A stretch of DNA of 63,535 nt from Actinomycetes bacterium (GTDB lineage: Bacteria > Actinomycetota > Actinomycetes > Actinomycetales > Microbacteriaceae): assembly GCA_023432005.1 (NCBI GenBank), contig JAEYVF010000020.1, positions 1 to 63,535 of the forward strand, given 5' to 3'. Both the position numbers and the translations under genes were made by a program. Position 1 is the stretch's first letter, and each line of letters opens with the position of its first letter. Below, in pieces: positions 1-8,602 of the stretch. The notes below the pieces were generated by a model, which was given only the letters and a program-made list of their open reading frames with translations, was not told the origin of the DNA and searched no databases.

Positions 1-366
1 GCGCGGCAGTGGCCGAGCGAGCACCCGCTGCCCGTCGCGGCGCTCTTCGCGGCCGCCGCATCCGGGGACGCCGCGGCCGCCGCGGTGCGCGACAGGCTGC
101 TGCAGGGGGTCGCCGAGGCCGCGCGCCTGCTCGTGCTCACGGTCGACGTCGGCGACGTCGTGATCGGCGGCGGCATCAGCCGCGTCGGCGAGCCGCTCCT
201 CACGGGCGTGCGGTCGGTCATCGCCGATTGGGAGGCCTCGTCGTCGTTCGTGGCGTCGCTCGGCCTCGCGGGGCGTCTGCGGCTGCTGCCGCCCGACTTC
301 CCGGCCGCGGCCGTCGGCGCCGCCCTCGTGGGCGACCCCGAGGCGAGCACCCTGGAGGTGGTGTGA
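1..366 (+). CDS. ROK-family sugar kinase, C-terminal part (cut by window start)
   Basis: Only the last 121 residues are present, open from base 1 to the TGA at 364-366. The stretch DVVIGGGISRVGEPLL, preceded by TVDVG, is the ROK-type glycine-rich region near the C-terminus, so this is a ROK-family kinase or ROK-type protein. The stop codon overlaps the nagB start (TGATG), which makes the two translationally coupled. By context the likely substrate is an amino sugar (N-acetylglucosamine or N-acetylmannosamine), feeding nagA and nagB. The catalytic Asp and the zinc motif lie outside the window, so kinase activity and substrate are inferred. Confidence 0.75.
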   Translation, partial: ARQWPSEHPLPVAALFAAAASGDAAAAAVRDRLLQGVAEAARLLVLTVDVGDVVIGGGISRVGEPLLTGVRSVIADWEASSSFVASLGLAGRLRLLPPDFPAAAVGAALVGDPEASTLEVV

Positions 367-1151
367 TGGCCGAGATCGTGATCCTGCCGGGAACCCCGGA
401 CGAGGCGCGCTCCGCCGCGGGCGAGCTCGCCGCGAGCCTCATCGAGCGCGTCGTGCGTGCGAAGCCGGATGCCGTGCTCGGCCTCGCGACGGGGTCGACG
501 CCGCTCCCCGTGTGGAGCGCGCTCGCGCGCCGCGACGTCGACTGGTCGCGCGTGCGCGGCTTCGCGCTCGACGAGTACGTGGGCCTCCCCACGGGGCATC
601 CCGAGAGCTACCGCGCGGTCATCACGCGCGAAGTCGTCGACACCCTCGGCCTCACGCCGTCGCTCGTCCACGTGCCTGGGGACGACGGCGGCCCGATCGA
701 GACCGCGGGCGTCCGCTACGAGGCCGCGATCGCCGCGGCCGGGGGTGTCGACATCCAGGTGCTCGGTATCGGACGCACGGGCCACATCGGCTTCAACGAG
801 CCGGGGTCGAGCTTCGCGTCGCGCACGCGCGTCAAGACCCTCACGGAGGCCACGCGCGCCGACAACGCCCGGTTCTTCGCCTCGCCCGAGGAGGTGCCGC
901 GCCATTGCCTCACCCAGGGCCTCGGCACGATCCTCGACGCGCGCGAGCTCGTGCTCCTGGCGTTCGGCGAGGCGAAGGCGGAGGCCGTGGCCGGGGCCGT
1001 CGAGGGCCCCGTGTCGGCGTCGCTGCCGGGCTCGGCGATCCAGCTGCACCCCGAGGTGACGGTCATCGTGGACGAGGCGGCGGCGTCGAAGCTGCGCTTC
1101 GCCGACTACTACCGCTACGCGTGGGACAACCGACCGGGGTGGGCCACCTAG
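366..1151 (+). CDS. nagB: Glucosamine-6-phosphate deaminase
   Basis: 261 residues. The enzyme converts glucosamine-6-phosphate to fructose-6-phosphate and ammonia in cytosolic amino-sugar catabolism. Visible motifs are the phosphate loop LATGSTPLPVW (40-50), FALDEY with D69 (proton-transfer Asp, E. coli D72) and GRTGHIGFNEP (136-146) with catalytic H140 and E145. Residue 138 is Thr where E. coli NagB has Asp141; Bacillus-type enzymes have Asn here, so the site tolerates change. SRT then K (157-162) resembles the family substrate-binding stretch. It starts at the ATG overlapping the upstream kinase stop and overlaps the convergent DUF2867 gene by 4 bases at its 3' end. Confidence 0.93.
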   Translation: MAEIVILPGTPDEARSAAGELAASLIERVVRAKPDAVLGLATGSTPLPVWSALARRDVDWSRVRGFALDEYVGLPTGHPESYRAVITREVVDTLGLTPSLVHVPGDDGGPIETAGVRYEAAIAAAGGVDIQVLGIGRTGHIGFNEPGSSFASRTRVKTLTEATRADNARFFASPEEVPRHCLTQGLGTILDARELVLLAFGEAKAEAVAGAVEGPVSASLPGSAIQLHPEVTVIVDEAAASKLRFADYYRYAWDNRPGWAT

Positions 1152-1600
1152 CTCGCGCGTCGCCAGCTGCGGGCCGCCGCGCGCAGCATGGCTCGCATGA
1201 CGAACGGGTGCGCGAGGCGCACGGGGACCATCGAGAGCCGTCCGCCCCTGCCATGCAGCCGCACGGTCGTCGTGACCCGCAGCATCCGCGTCGCCTCGTC
1301 GACGGCGACCGCGCAGCGGAAGTCGAGGTGGTCGTCGTCTGCGGCGATGAGCGCCTCGTCGTCGTCGACCTCGCGCACGCCGAAGACGTCGCGAGGCGCG
1401 GGACGGATGCCCCTCGCCGGCACGAGCGCCTGGCGCAGGGATAGGGCGACGAGCACCCACCGCGGCATATCGCGCGGGGAGAAGATGCGGCGTGCCCACG
1501 CGGCGGGGTCGACCGAGCCGTGCGCGTCGATCGGGACGATCACGGTGTGCACGTAATCGGGGCTGGGGATGTCTCGGAGAGCGAGCGACCAAGCGGTCAT
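1148..1600 (-). CDS. DUF2867 family protein
   Basis: 150 residues. The sequence matches my memory of the DUF2867 family: an FGVREVDDDEALIAADDDHLDFR core, then RMLRVTTTVRLHGRGGRLSM and a C-terminal LAHPFVMRAMLRAA. No enzymatic function is established. The frame runs further upstream, but the ATG at 1600 is chosen because it places the promoter outside the gene, next to the divergent tetR. The divergent layout with a shared operator region suggests TetR controls this gene. Such proteins often sit beside TetR regulators or short-chain dehydrogenases. Confidence 0.7.
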   Translation of the reverse strand: MTAWSLALRDIPSPDYVHTVIVPIDAHGSVDPAAWARRIFSPRDMPRWVLVALSLRQALVPARGIRPAPRDVFGVREVDDDEALIAADDDHLDFRCAVAVDEATRMLRVTTTVRLHGRGGRLSMVPVRLAHPFVMRAMLRAAARSWRRAS

Positions 1601-1654
1601 GGTGGTCACCTGATTTCGGGGGAGTGGATTCCATACGGGGGAGTACGGAGAACT

Positions 1655-1668
1655 ATACGGTAGCGTAT
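1655..1668. promoter_or_regulatory. Candidate TetR operator between divergent genes
   Basis: The sequence ATACG-GTAG-CGTAT is a perfect 5+5 inverted repeat. Two more TACGG words lie at 1634-1638 and 1644-1648, and an outer CCATACG/CGTATGG pair frames the block (1631-1637, 1664-1670). The block overlaps the TAGCGT box (1661-1666) that lies 7 bases before the tetR start. This fits autoregulation and control of the divergent DUF2867 gene. Operator function is inferred from symmetry and position. Confidence 0.55.
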
Positions 1669-1673
1669 GGAAC

Positions 1674-2222
1674 ATGGCAAGACCTTCTCGCACGGACCCG
1701 GATGCGTGGGTCGACGCCGCCTATGAGCGCTTCCGACACGAGGGGCTCGCCGGCGTGCGGGTCGAGGCCGTCGCGCGCGACCTCGGCGCCACGAAGGGCT
1801 CCTTCTACTGGCACTTCGCCGATCGCCGCGAGCTCGTCGACGCCGTCATGGCCCGCTGGGAGGTGCAGGAGACCGATCGCTACATCGCCGAGGTGGGCGT
1901 CGAGCTCGACCCGCGCCGCCGCATCGAGGCGCTCGTCGCCATGGTCGGTCAGCGTCGGCCGCCCGGCGAGGACCGCCTCTACATGGCGGCCGTCGCGGAG
2001 GGCGTGGGCGACGTGGTCGCACGCGTGACGCGCCGCCGCATCGACTTCATCGCCGACGCCCTCACGGAGCACGGGATCGAGCCGGGTGAGGCCGAGCGCC
2101 GGGCCCTCATCGCCGTCGGCATCGTGCTCGGCATCGAGCAGCTCGTGCAGGGCGGCGCCGCCGACGTGCTCCCGGTGCGCACCGACACGCAGGCGACCGT
2201 CATCGCCCTGCTGTTCAGCTGA
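1674..2222 (+). CDS. TetR/AcrR-family transcriptional regulator
   Basis: 182 residues. The N-terminal helix-turn-helix spans about residues 9-55, with the typical core GVRVEAVARDLGATKGSFYWHF followed by DRRELVDAVM. The C-terminal half is a helical ligand-binding domain whose ligand cannot be read from the sequence. TAGCGT ends 7 bases before the ATG, so the transcript is probably leaderless and starts inside the symmetrical operator block. The last 8 bases overlap the 3' end of nagA on the other strand. The divergent DUF2867 gene is the most likely target. Confidence 0.9.
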   Translation: MARPSRTDPDAWVDAAYERFRHEGLAGVRVEAVARDLGATKGSFYWHFADRRELVDAVMARWEVQETDRYIAEVGVELDPRRRIEALVAMVGQRRPPGEDRLYMAAVAEGVGDVVARVTRRRIDFIADALTEHGIEPGEAERRALIAVGIVLGIEQLVQGGAADVLPVRTDTQATVIALLFS

Positions 2223-3348
2223 GGCGCGCGCCCGCAGCCCACACGCCCGTCACGCGGCCGTCCGCGTCGAGCGCCACGGCATCCGCGGCGTAGCCCGGCG
2301 CGAGGAGGCCGAGGCGGTCGCCGTAGCCGAGGGCGCGCGCGGGCACCGCGGTGACGGCCCCCACGGCATCCGGCCACGACAGCCCGACGACGTCGACCGC
2401 GCGGCGCAGCGCCGCGTCGAGCGTGAGCGTCGATCCGGCGATCGTCTGGGTGCCGGAGAGCATCGCGAGCCCCTCGCTCACGGTCACGTTGAGGGTGCCG
2501 AGGCGGTAGTCGCCGTCCGCGCTGCCCGCGGCCGCCATCGAGTCGGTGATGAGGGCGACACGCGCCGGCGCCTCGTCGAACACGAGAGCCACGACGGCGT
2601 CGTGGACGTGGTGACCGTCGAGGATCACCTCGAGCGTCACGCGCTCGTCGGAGAGCGCCGCGAGCACAGGGCCCGGCTCGCGGTGGTGGATGCCGTTCAT
2701 GGCGTTGAAGGCATGCGTCAGGAGGGTCGCGCCGCGGTCGAAGGCTCGCGCCGCCGTCTCGAAGTCGGCCTCGGTGTGACCCACCGCCACACGCACGCCC
2801 GCCGCGACGAGCGTGTCGATCGCGGCATCCGCGCCCGGCAGCTCAGGCGCGATCGTGATCTGACGGAGGGTGCCGTGTGCCGCCTCGATGAGCTGCTCGA
2901 CGTCGACGAGATCCGGTTCGCGCAGGTAGTCCTCGTGGTGCGCCCCCCGGCGGCCCGGCGCGAGGAACGGCCCCTCGAGGTGGGTGCCGAGCACGAGCGG
3001 GTCGGATGCCGCGAGCTCGGCCACCTCGACCAGGTTGGAGCGAAGCGCCGCGAGCGGGTTGGCGACGAGTGAGACGACCGAGCGCGTGACGCCGTGGGCG
3101 CGGTGGGTCGCGAGGGCGGCGGCGAGCTCCCCGCCGCCGTCGTCGTACGCGTGCCCGCCGCCTCCGTGGCCGTGGATGTCGACGAAACCGGGCGTGAGGC
3201 GCGCGCCCGCGAGGTCGACCCGCTCGTCGGCGCCCGGGGTCTCGCCCGCGCCGACGGCGGCGATCGCATCCCCGTCGAAGAGCACCCAGCCGTCGGCGGT
3301 CTCGCCGCGCTCGTCGGTGAGCAGCGCGTTGTGGAGGAGCAGCGTCAC
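2215..3348 (-). CDS. nagA: N-acetylglucosamine-6-phosphate deacetylase
   Basis: 377 residues. It hydrolyses N-acetylglucosamine-6-phosphate to glucosamine-6-phosphate and acetate, upstream of NagB. Amidohydrolase motifs are in order: DIHGHGGGGH (about 57-66), the metal ligand Glu in HLEGPFL, His in VGHTEA, His in LTHAFNAM, and catalytic Asp in ITDSMAAAG. Length is normal. The start is a GTG at 3348 with TAGGCT (minus strand, 3360-3355) exactly 6 bases before it, so it is likely leaderless. It is on the strand opposite to nagB and separated from it by the DUF2867/tetR pair, so the nag genes here are not one operon. Confidence 0.93.
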   Translation of the reverse strand: MTLLLHNALLTDERGETADGWVLFDGDAIAAVGAGETPGADERVDLAGARLTPGFVDIHGHGGGGHAYDDGGGELAAALATHRAHGVTRSVVSLVANPLAALRSNLVEVAELAASDPLVLGTHLEGPFLAPGRRGAHHEDYLREPDLVDVEQLIEAAHGTLRQITIAPELPGADAAIDTLVAAGVRVAVGHTEADFETAARAFDRGATLLTHAFNAMNGIHHREPGPVLAALSDERVTLEVILDGHHVHDAVVALVFDEAPARVALITDSMAAAGSADGDYRLGTLNVTVSEGLAMLSGTQTIAGSTLTLDAALRRAVDVVGLSWPDAVGAVTAVPARALGYGDRLGLLAPGYAADAVALDADGRVTGVWAAGARLS

Positions 3349-3427
3349 GAGACGAGCCTAGAGCCGCACCGAGGTGGTCGAGGAGCGCCGCCGGAGGCGA
3401 CGCGTCTCGAGGCCGCTCGACGCCCGC

Positions 3428-4285
3428 TCAGCGGAAGATGATGGTGCGCACCCCGTCGAGCAGCACGCGGTCCTCGGCGAACCACTTCACGGCCTGCGTG
3501 AGGGTGCGGCTCTCCTCGTCCTGGCCGATCGCCACGAGCTCCGCGGGCGTGCGGGTGTGATCGACCCGCACGATGTTCTGCTCGATGATGGGGCCCTCGT
3601 CGAGGTCGCTCGTGACGAAGTGGGCCGTCGCGCCGATGATCTTCACGCCGCGCGCGTGGGCCTGCTTGTAGGGGTTCGCGCCCTTGAAGCCCGGCAGGAA
3701 GGAGTGGTGGATGTTGATGACCCGGCCCGCGAGCGCCTCGCACAGCTCGGGCGAGAGGATCTGCATGTAGCGGGCGAGCACCACGAGCTCGATGTCGTGC
3801 TCCTCGACGACCTCGAGAACCCGCTGCTCGAAGGCGAGCTTCTGCCCAGGCGAGGTGACGGGGTGCGACTCGAAGGGCACCCCGTAGAACGACGCGAGCT
3901 CCCGGAGATCGGGGTGGTTCGACAGCACGAGCGGGATGTCGACGCCGAGCTGGCCGGCCCGCTGCCGGAAGAGGAGGTCGTTGAGGCAGTGGCCGGCCTT
4001 CGACACGAGGACGAGGGTGCGCAGCGGGCGCCCGACGACGTCGAGCTGCCACGCCATCCCGTACCGCTCGGTGACGGGCGCGAGCGCGGCCTCGAAGCGC
4101 GCGCGGCTCGCCGTCGACTCGACCTGGAGGCGCATGAAGAACGTGCCCGTGTCGTCGCTCGAGAACTGCTGCGACTCGGTGATGTTCCCCTCGGCCTCGA
4201 CGATCGCGCCGCTGATGGCGTGCACGATGCCGGGGCGGTCCTCGCACACGAGGGTCAGGATCCAGTGGGTGGTCTCGCGCGTCAC
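3428..4285 (-). CDS. purU: Formyltetrahydrofolate deformylase
   Basis: 285 residues. It hydrolyses 10-formyl-THF to THF and formate, balancing one-carbon pools for purine synthesis. An N-terminal ACT domain (about 6-85, beginning WILTLVCEDRPGIVHAISG) precedes a formyltransferase domain with NHPDLRELASFYGVPF, ARYMQILSPELC, HHSFLPGFKGANPYKQA (catalytic-site His) and GATAHFVTSDLDEGPI. The start is GTG, with TACGCT 7 bases upstream and no clear ribosome site. It lies near glyA (behind a ZTP riboswitch) and folD, all in the same folate pathway. It is divergent from the MFS gene with 44 bases between starts. Confidence 0.94.
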   Translation of the reverse strand: MTRETTHWILTLVCEDRPGIVHAISGAIVEAEGNITESQQFSSDDTGTFFMRLQVESTASRARFEAALAPVTERYGMAWQLDVVGRPLRTLVLVSKAGHCLNDLLFRQRAGQLGVDIPLVLSNHPDLRELASFYGVPFESHPVTSPGQKLAFEQRVLEVVEEHDIELVVLARYMQILSPELCEALAGRVINIHHSFLPGFKGANPYKQAHARGVKIIGATAHFVTSDLDEGPIIEQNIVRVDHTRTPAELVAIGQDEESRTLTQAVKWFAEDRVLLDGVRTIIFR

Positions 4286-4329
4286 GGGATTCAGCGTAGG
4301 GCGTCGCCGCGGACGCCTAGGCTCGACAG

Positions 4330-5517
4330 GTGAGTTCGAGCACGACCGGTTTCCCCTACCTCCGCCTCCTCGTGCTGACGGGCGCCATCTTCGCGTCCGT
4401 GTCGAGCGAGTTCCTGCCCACGGGCCTGCTCCCCGAGATGGCCGCCGACCTGCAGGTGTCGGAGTCGCAGATCGGCCTGCTCGTCACGGTCTTCGCGGCG
4501 ACGGTCGTCGTCTCGACGGCGCCGCTCACCGTGCTCACGCGCCGGTACTCGCGCAAGTGGCTCATGGTGCTGCTGCTCGGCATCTTCGCCCTCACCAACG
4601 TGCTGTGCGCGATCGCGCCCGCCTACTGGTTCCTCGTCGGCGCGCGCGTCCTCGGCGGACTCGCGCACGGCCTCTTCTGGGCCGTCACGGGCCCCTACGC
4701 CGCCCTCCTGGTGCCGCGTCACCAGCTCGCGCGCGCGATCTCGATCACGAACGCGGGTGGCACGCTGGCCTTCATCCTGGGCGTGCCGCTCGGCACCTTC
4801 CTGGGGCATGCTCTCGGATGGCGACTCGCGTTCGCGGCGATGGCCGCGGTCGTCGTCGTCTTCATGGTCTTCGTGATCGTCTACCTGCCGCCCGTCTCGC
4901 ACCTCGTGCAGCTCTCGACGGCCGAGATCGCGATCCCCACGCGCAAGGACCGCTCGCTGCCCGCCGTCGTCATCGTCTGCATCACGGTCGTGCTCGTCAT
5001 CACGGGCCACAACATCTTCTACACCTACATCGCGCCGTGGTCGATCCAGGTGGGCGGCGTCGACGAGGCGGGCGTGAGCGGCCTGCTCTTCGCCTACGGC
5101 GCTGCCGGCGCGATCGGCCTCGCGCTCGGCGGCGCCTTCGGCGACCGCTTCCCGCGCGGCGCCGTCAACGTCGCGCTCGCGGGCGTCGCGCTCAGCATCC
5201 TCGCGCTCGCGGCCTTCGGCACGTCCGCCGTGCCGATCGTCATCGGCATGGTGATCTGGAGCATCTTCTTCGGCGGCGTCCCGGCGCTCATGCACTCGCG
5301 TGTGCTGCACTCGGCGTCCGAGCGCATCCGCGACCTCGCGGCGGCGTGGCTCACGACGGCGTTCAACCTCGCGATCGGCGGCGGCGCGCTCATCGGGGGC
5401 TTCCTGCTCGACGGCTTCGGCATCCGCGTGCTGCCGTGGATCGCGGCGGCCGTCATCGCGGGCGGGCTCGCGTTCGTCGTCGCGACGGATCGCGCGCGTA
5501 TGGCGGCCCACCGCTGA
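4330..5517 (+). CDS. MFS transporter, DHA1-type (sugar/drug efflux-like)
   Basis: 395 residues with about 12 hydrophobic segments. The opening SVSSEFLPTGLLPEMAADL and LPLTVLTRRYSRKWL-like loop between segments 2 and 3 (here APLTVLTRRYSRKWL) are typical of the DHA1 group that includes AraJ/SotB sugar-efflux and purine-efflux pumps. The substrate cannot be told from sequence. The start is GTG at 4330, with TAGGCT at 4318-4323 exactly 6 bases before it, indicating a leaderless transcript. It is divergent from purU and convergent with the hexosaminidase gene. Confidence 0.85.
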   Translation: MSSSTTGFPYLRLLVLTGAIFASVSSEFLPTGLLPEMAADLQVSESQIGLLVTVFAATVVVSTAPLTVLTRRYSRKWLMVLLLGIFALTNVLCAIAPAYWFLVGARVLGGLAHGLFWAVTGPYAALLVPRHQLARAISITNAGGTLAFILGVPLGTFLGHALGWRLAFAAMAAVVVVFMVFVIVYLPPVSHLVQLSTAEIAIPTRKDRSLPAVVIVCITVVLVITGHNIFYTYIAPWSIQVGGVDEAGVSGLLFAYGAAGAIGLALGGAFGDRFPRGAVNVALAGVALSILALAAFGTSAVPIVIGMVIWSIFFGGVPALMHSRVLHSASERIRDLAAAWLTTAFNLAIGGGALIGGFLLDGFGIRVLPWIAAAVIAGGLAFVVATDRARMAAHR

Positions 5518-5533
5518 GGCGCACGTGCCCGGC

Positions 5534-7099
5534 TCAGGGCCAGGGCACGCCGGCGGGGCGCAGGTAGCGCACGCCCTCGGCGTCCCACCGTGAGGCGAGG
5601 CGGATGAGGCGCGGCACGAAGTCGTCGTAATCGCGCGCTGTCTGCGCCGTCCAGGCGACCTCGGCCATCGCGGCGAGGCGCGGCATCGCCATCTCCTCCA
5701 CCTCGTCCATCGTGCGGAAGGTCTCGGTCCACAGCGGCGCCTCGACGCCCAGGATGTCGGCCTCGCCCACGCCGGGGAGCACGGTCGCCGGATCCCACGC
5801 GTAGGCGTCCTGGATCGAGGTGAAGCCGTCGGCCCACGTGAGGCCCCGGGGCGTGAGGAAGTCGTACTTCATGTCGAGGTAGGCGACGTCGGCGGGCGAC
5901 ATGATGAGCCGGCCGCCCTGCTCGACGATCGAGCGCGCCTCGGCGAGGTCGGCCTCCGGCGGCTCCACGTATTCCCAGTACTGCCCGACGGTTCCCGCGG
6001 GGAGGCCGTCCGACTGGCCGAGCTGGTGCCATCCGATGACCGTCTTGCCGGTGCCGGCCGCGATCTCGGCCGCGCGCGTCACGAAGGAGCGGTAGTCGTC
6101 GGGGGCGGTCGCGTGCGACTCGTCGCCGCCGAGGTGCAGGTAGGGGCCGGGCGTGAGCTCGGCGAGCTCGGCGAGCACGTCCTCCACGAAGGCGTACGTG
6201 GCCTCCGAGCGGGTGTCGAGGCTCGAGAAGCCCACCTCGATGCCCGTGTACGGCTTCGCGACCTCGCCGTCGGGGTTGAGCTCGGCGAGCGACGCGAGGG
6301 CCGCGTTCGTGTGCCCGGGCATGTCGATCTCGGGCACGACCGTGATGAACCGCTCCGCCGCGTCCGCCACGATGCGGCGGTAGTCGTCCTGCGTGTAGAA
6401 GCCCCCGGGGTCGCTGTCGACCGCGTATCGCCCGCCGATCTCGGTGAGCTCCGGGTGGGCTTCGATCGCGATGCGCCAGCCCTGGTCGTCGGTGAGATGC
6501 AGGTGCAGCACGTTGACCTTGAGCGACGCGAGCCGATCGAGGTAGCGCTCGACATCGTCGACCGAGAAGAAGTGGCGCGCCACGTCGAGCATCGCGCCGC
6601 GGTATCCGAAGCGCGGGGCGTCGTGGATCGCGACCGCGGGGAGCTCGCCGTCGGCACCCGGCGCGGGCAGCTGCAGGAGCGACTGCACGGCCCAGAACGC
6701 GCCCGCGGCGTCGCCGGCAGCGACGCGGATGCCCGTCGCGCTCACGTCGATGCGGTGCTCCTCGGGCCCGAGCGCGGCGTCGAGGGAGAAGCGGATGCGG
6801 GCATCGTCGCCGCCCGTCGGCAGCGCGATGCCGGTGCGCTCGGCGACCGCGGCGGCGTACGCGGCGACCACGGGCTCGAGGGACGCATCGTCGGCGGCGA
6901 TGCCCGCGGCATCCGCGAGCACGAAGGGGGCGCCGCCCCGCACCTCGAGGTCGAGCGGGGCGGGCACGATCGAGGGCGCGTCGAGAGCGGATGCGTGCCG
7001 CGACAGGCCACCGGACGTCGCGCTCAGCGTCACCACCACCAGACCGGCCGCCGCGAGCAGCGCGACCACCGCGAGGCCGATCGTGGTCGCGGGGCGCAC
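5534..7099 (-). CDS. Secreted/membrane-anchored beta-N-acetylhexosaminidase, GH20
   Basis: 521 residues. It releases terminal N-acetylhexosamine from chitin oligomers, peptidoglycan fragments or glycans outside the membrane. An N-terminal hydrophobic segment (about 8-28) with no lipobox acts as signal or anchor. A GH20b-like domain follows (about 40-150), then the catalytic barrel starting at FGYRGAMLDVARHFF. The adjacent Asp-Glu catalytic pair is in HLGGDESH, and LTDDQGWR and VPEIDMPGHT are family motifs. The start is GTG. Products could feed nagA/nagB 3 kb away. It is divergent from glyA, so its promoter shares the 139-base region that holds the ZTP riboswitch. Confidence 0.9.
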   Translation of the reverse strand: MRPATTIGLAVVALLAAAGLVVVTLSATSGGLSRHASALDAPSIVPAPLDLEVRGGAPFVLADAAGIAADDASLEPVVAAYAAAVAERTGIALPTGGDDARIRFSLDAALGPEEHRIDVSATGIRVAAGDAAGAFWAVQSLLQLPAPGADGELPAVAIHDAPRFGYRGAMLDVARHFFSVDDVERYLDRLASLKVNVLHLHLTDDQGWRIAIEAHPELTEIGGRYAVDSDPGGFYTQDDYRRIVADAAERFITVVPEIDMPGHTNAALASLAELNPDGEVAKPYTGIEVGFSSLDTRSEATYAFVEDVLAELAELTPGPYLHLGGDESHATAPDDYRSFVTRAAEIAAGTGKTVIGWHQLGQSDGLPAGTVGQYWEYVEPPEADLAEARSIVEQGGRLIMSPADVAYLDMKYDFLTPRGLTWADGFTSIQDAYAWDPATVLPGVGEADILGVEAPLWTETFRTMDEVEEMAMPRLAAMAEVAWTAQTARDYDDFVPRLIRLASRWDAEGVRYLRPAGVPWP

Positions 7100-7118
7100 A
7101 TCCGGTAGTCTGGCACCT

Positions 7119-7195
7119 GTCGCGACTGGCGTTCGGATGGGTCACCATCGGGGAGCGACGCACACGTGAACGGCGGCCGTACGCCTGGGCCGCCC
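7119..7195 (+). ncRNA. ZTP riboswitch (pfl motif) in the glyA leader
   Basis: The leader carries the two conserved halves of the pfl motif. TCGCGACTGGCG (from 7120) and GGGGAGCGA (7150-7158) enclose a hairpin GATGGgtcaCCATC, with TCGC/GCGA closing the stem. CGCCTGGGC (7182-7190), the pseudoknot-forming segment, follows after a short linker and sits in a GGCGGCC/GGCCGCC stem. ZTP riboswitches sense ZMP/ZTP, signals of 10-formyl-THF shortage, and usually sit upstream of glyA, folD or pur genes. The gene follows 43 bases later. Recognised from memory of the consensus, not by a covariance search. Confidence 0.85.
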
Positions 7196-7238
7196 CCAGC
7201 GATGACCGGGTAGTTTTTACGTGACGTGAGGAGCGCCA

Positions 7239-8531
7239 GTGTCTGCCGAATCCACCTTCCTTCAGCCTCTCTCCGAGGTCGACCCCGAGGTCGCCGCCGC
7301 TCTCGAGGCCGAGCTCGGCCGCCAGCGGTCGACGCTCGAGATGATCGCCTCCGAGAACTTCGTGCCGCGTGCCGTGCTCGAGGCGCAGGGCTCCGTGCTC
7401 ACCAACAAGTACGCCGAGGGCTACCCCGGTCGTCGTTACTACGGCGGGTGCGAGTTCGTCGACGTCGTCGAGACCCTCGCGATCGAGCGCGCGAAGGCGC
7501 TCTTCGGCGCGGCGTACGCGAACGTGCAGCCGCACTCGGGCGCCTCCGCCAACGCCGCCGTGCTCTCCGCGATCGCGCAGCCGGGTGACCGCATCCTGGG
7601 CCTCGAGCTCGCGCACGGCGGTCACCTCACCCACGGCATGAAGCTCAACTTCTCGGGCAAGCTCTACGAGGCCCACTCCTACAAGGTCGACCCCGAGAGC
7701 TATCGCGTCGACATGGACGAGGTGCGCCGCGCGGCCCTCGAGGTGCAGCCGCAGGTCATCATCGCGGGCTGGTCGGCCTACCCGCGTCAGCTCGACTTCG
7801 CCGCGTTCCGCGCGATCGCCGACGAGGTCGGCGCGAAGCTGTGGGTCGACATGGCGCACTTCGCGGGCCTCGTCGCCGCGGGGCTGCACCCCTCGCCCGT
7901 GCCGCACGCGCACGTCGTGAGCTCGACCGTGCACAAGACGATCGGCGGCCCGCGCTCGGGCTTCATCCTCACGAACGACGAGGACGTCGCCAAGAAGATC
8001 AACTCGAACGTGTTCCCGGGCCAGCAGGGAGGCCCGCTCATGCACGTCATCGCCGCGAAGGCGACGGCGTTCAAGCTCGCCGGCACCCCGGAGTTCCGCG
8101 ACCGTCAGGAGCGCACGGTGCGGGGGGCCGCGATCCTCGCCGAGCGCCTCACCCAGCCGGATGCGACGGCCGCGGGCATCGACGTCCTGACGGGCGGAAC
8201 CGACGTGCACCTCGTGCTCGTCGACCTGCGTACCTCGGAGTTCAGCGGCAAGGAGGCGGAGGACCGCCTGCACGAGGTCGGCATCACCGTCAACAAGAAC
8301 TCGGTGCCGAACGACCCGCGCCCGCCCATGGTGACCTCGGGTGTGCGGATCGGCACCCCGGCGCTCGCGACGCGCGGCTTCGGCGACGAGGAGTTCCGCG
8401 AGGTGGCCGACGTCATCGCGCTCGCCCTGCAGCCGGATGCCGACATCCCCGCCCTGCGCGCGCGCGTCGCGACGCTCGCCGACGGGTTCCCCCTCTACGA
8501 GGGCCTCACGTCCCCCGCCCGCTGGGCGTGA
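7239..8531 (+). CDS. glyA: Serine hydroxymethyltransferase
   Basis: 430 residues. This PLP enzyme interconverts serine and glycine, charging THF to 5,10-methylene-THF. Motifs are the N-terminal QRSTLEMIASENFVP, NKYAEGYPGRRYYGG, GHLTHG and the PLP lysine in VVSSTVHKTIGGPRSG (about residue 231). Length is normal. The start is GTG at 7239 with GAGGAG about 7 bases upstream (7227-7232). Expression should be controlled by the ZTP riboswitch in the leader. folD follows after a palindromic repeat in the 71-base gap, so the two may be co-transcribed unless the palindrome terminates. Confidence 0.97.
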   Translation: MSAESTFLQPLSEVDPEVAAALEAELGRQRSTLEMIASENFVPRAVLEAQGSVLTNKYAEGYPGRRYYGGCEFVDVVETLAIERAKALFGAAYANVQPHSGASANAAVLSAIAQPGDRILGLELAHGGHLTHGMKLNFSGKLYEAHSYKVDPESYRVDMDEVRRAALEVQPQVIIAGWSAYPRQLDFAAFRAIADEVGAKLWVDMAHFAGLVAAGLHPSPVPHAHVVSSTVHKTIGGPRSGFILTNDEDVAKKINSNVFPGQQGGPLMHVIAAKATAFKLAGTPEFRDRQERTVRGAAILAERLTQPDATAAGIDVLTGGTDVHLVLVDLRTSEFSGKEAEDRLHEVGITVNKNSVPNDPRPPMVTSGVRIGTPALATRGFGDEEFREVADVIALALQPDADIPALRARVATLADGFPLYEGLTSPARWA

Positions 8532-8545
8532 CCCGCGTGGGGCCC

Positions 8546-8601
8546 GAGGTGTCACTTCCTGTCGCCTCGCACCCCCGATAGTCGACAGAAAGTGACACCT
8601 C
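8546..8601. repeat. Dispersed palindromic element, copy C (glyA-folD gap)
   Basis: Two 19-base arms, 8546-8564 and 8583-8601, are inverted copies with one mismatch. The left arm reads GAGGTGTCACTTCCTGTCG. The 18-base loop is not conserved with other copies. The right arm ends one base before the folD GTG start, so a folded transcript would press on the folD translation start. Two further copies lie at 36695-36752 and 36779-36835. No U-run follows, so it does not look like a standard intrinsic terminator. Confidence 0.9.
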
Positions 8602-8602
8602 A

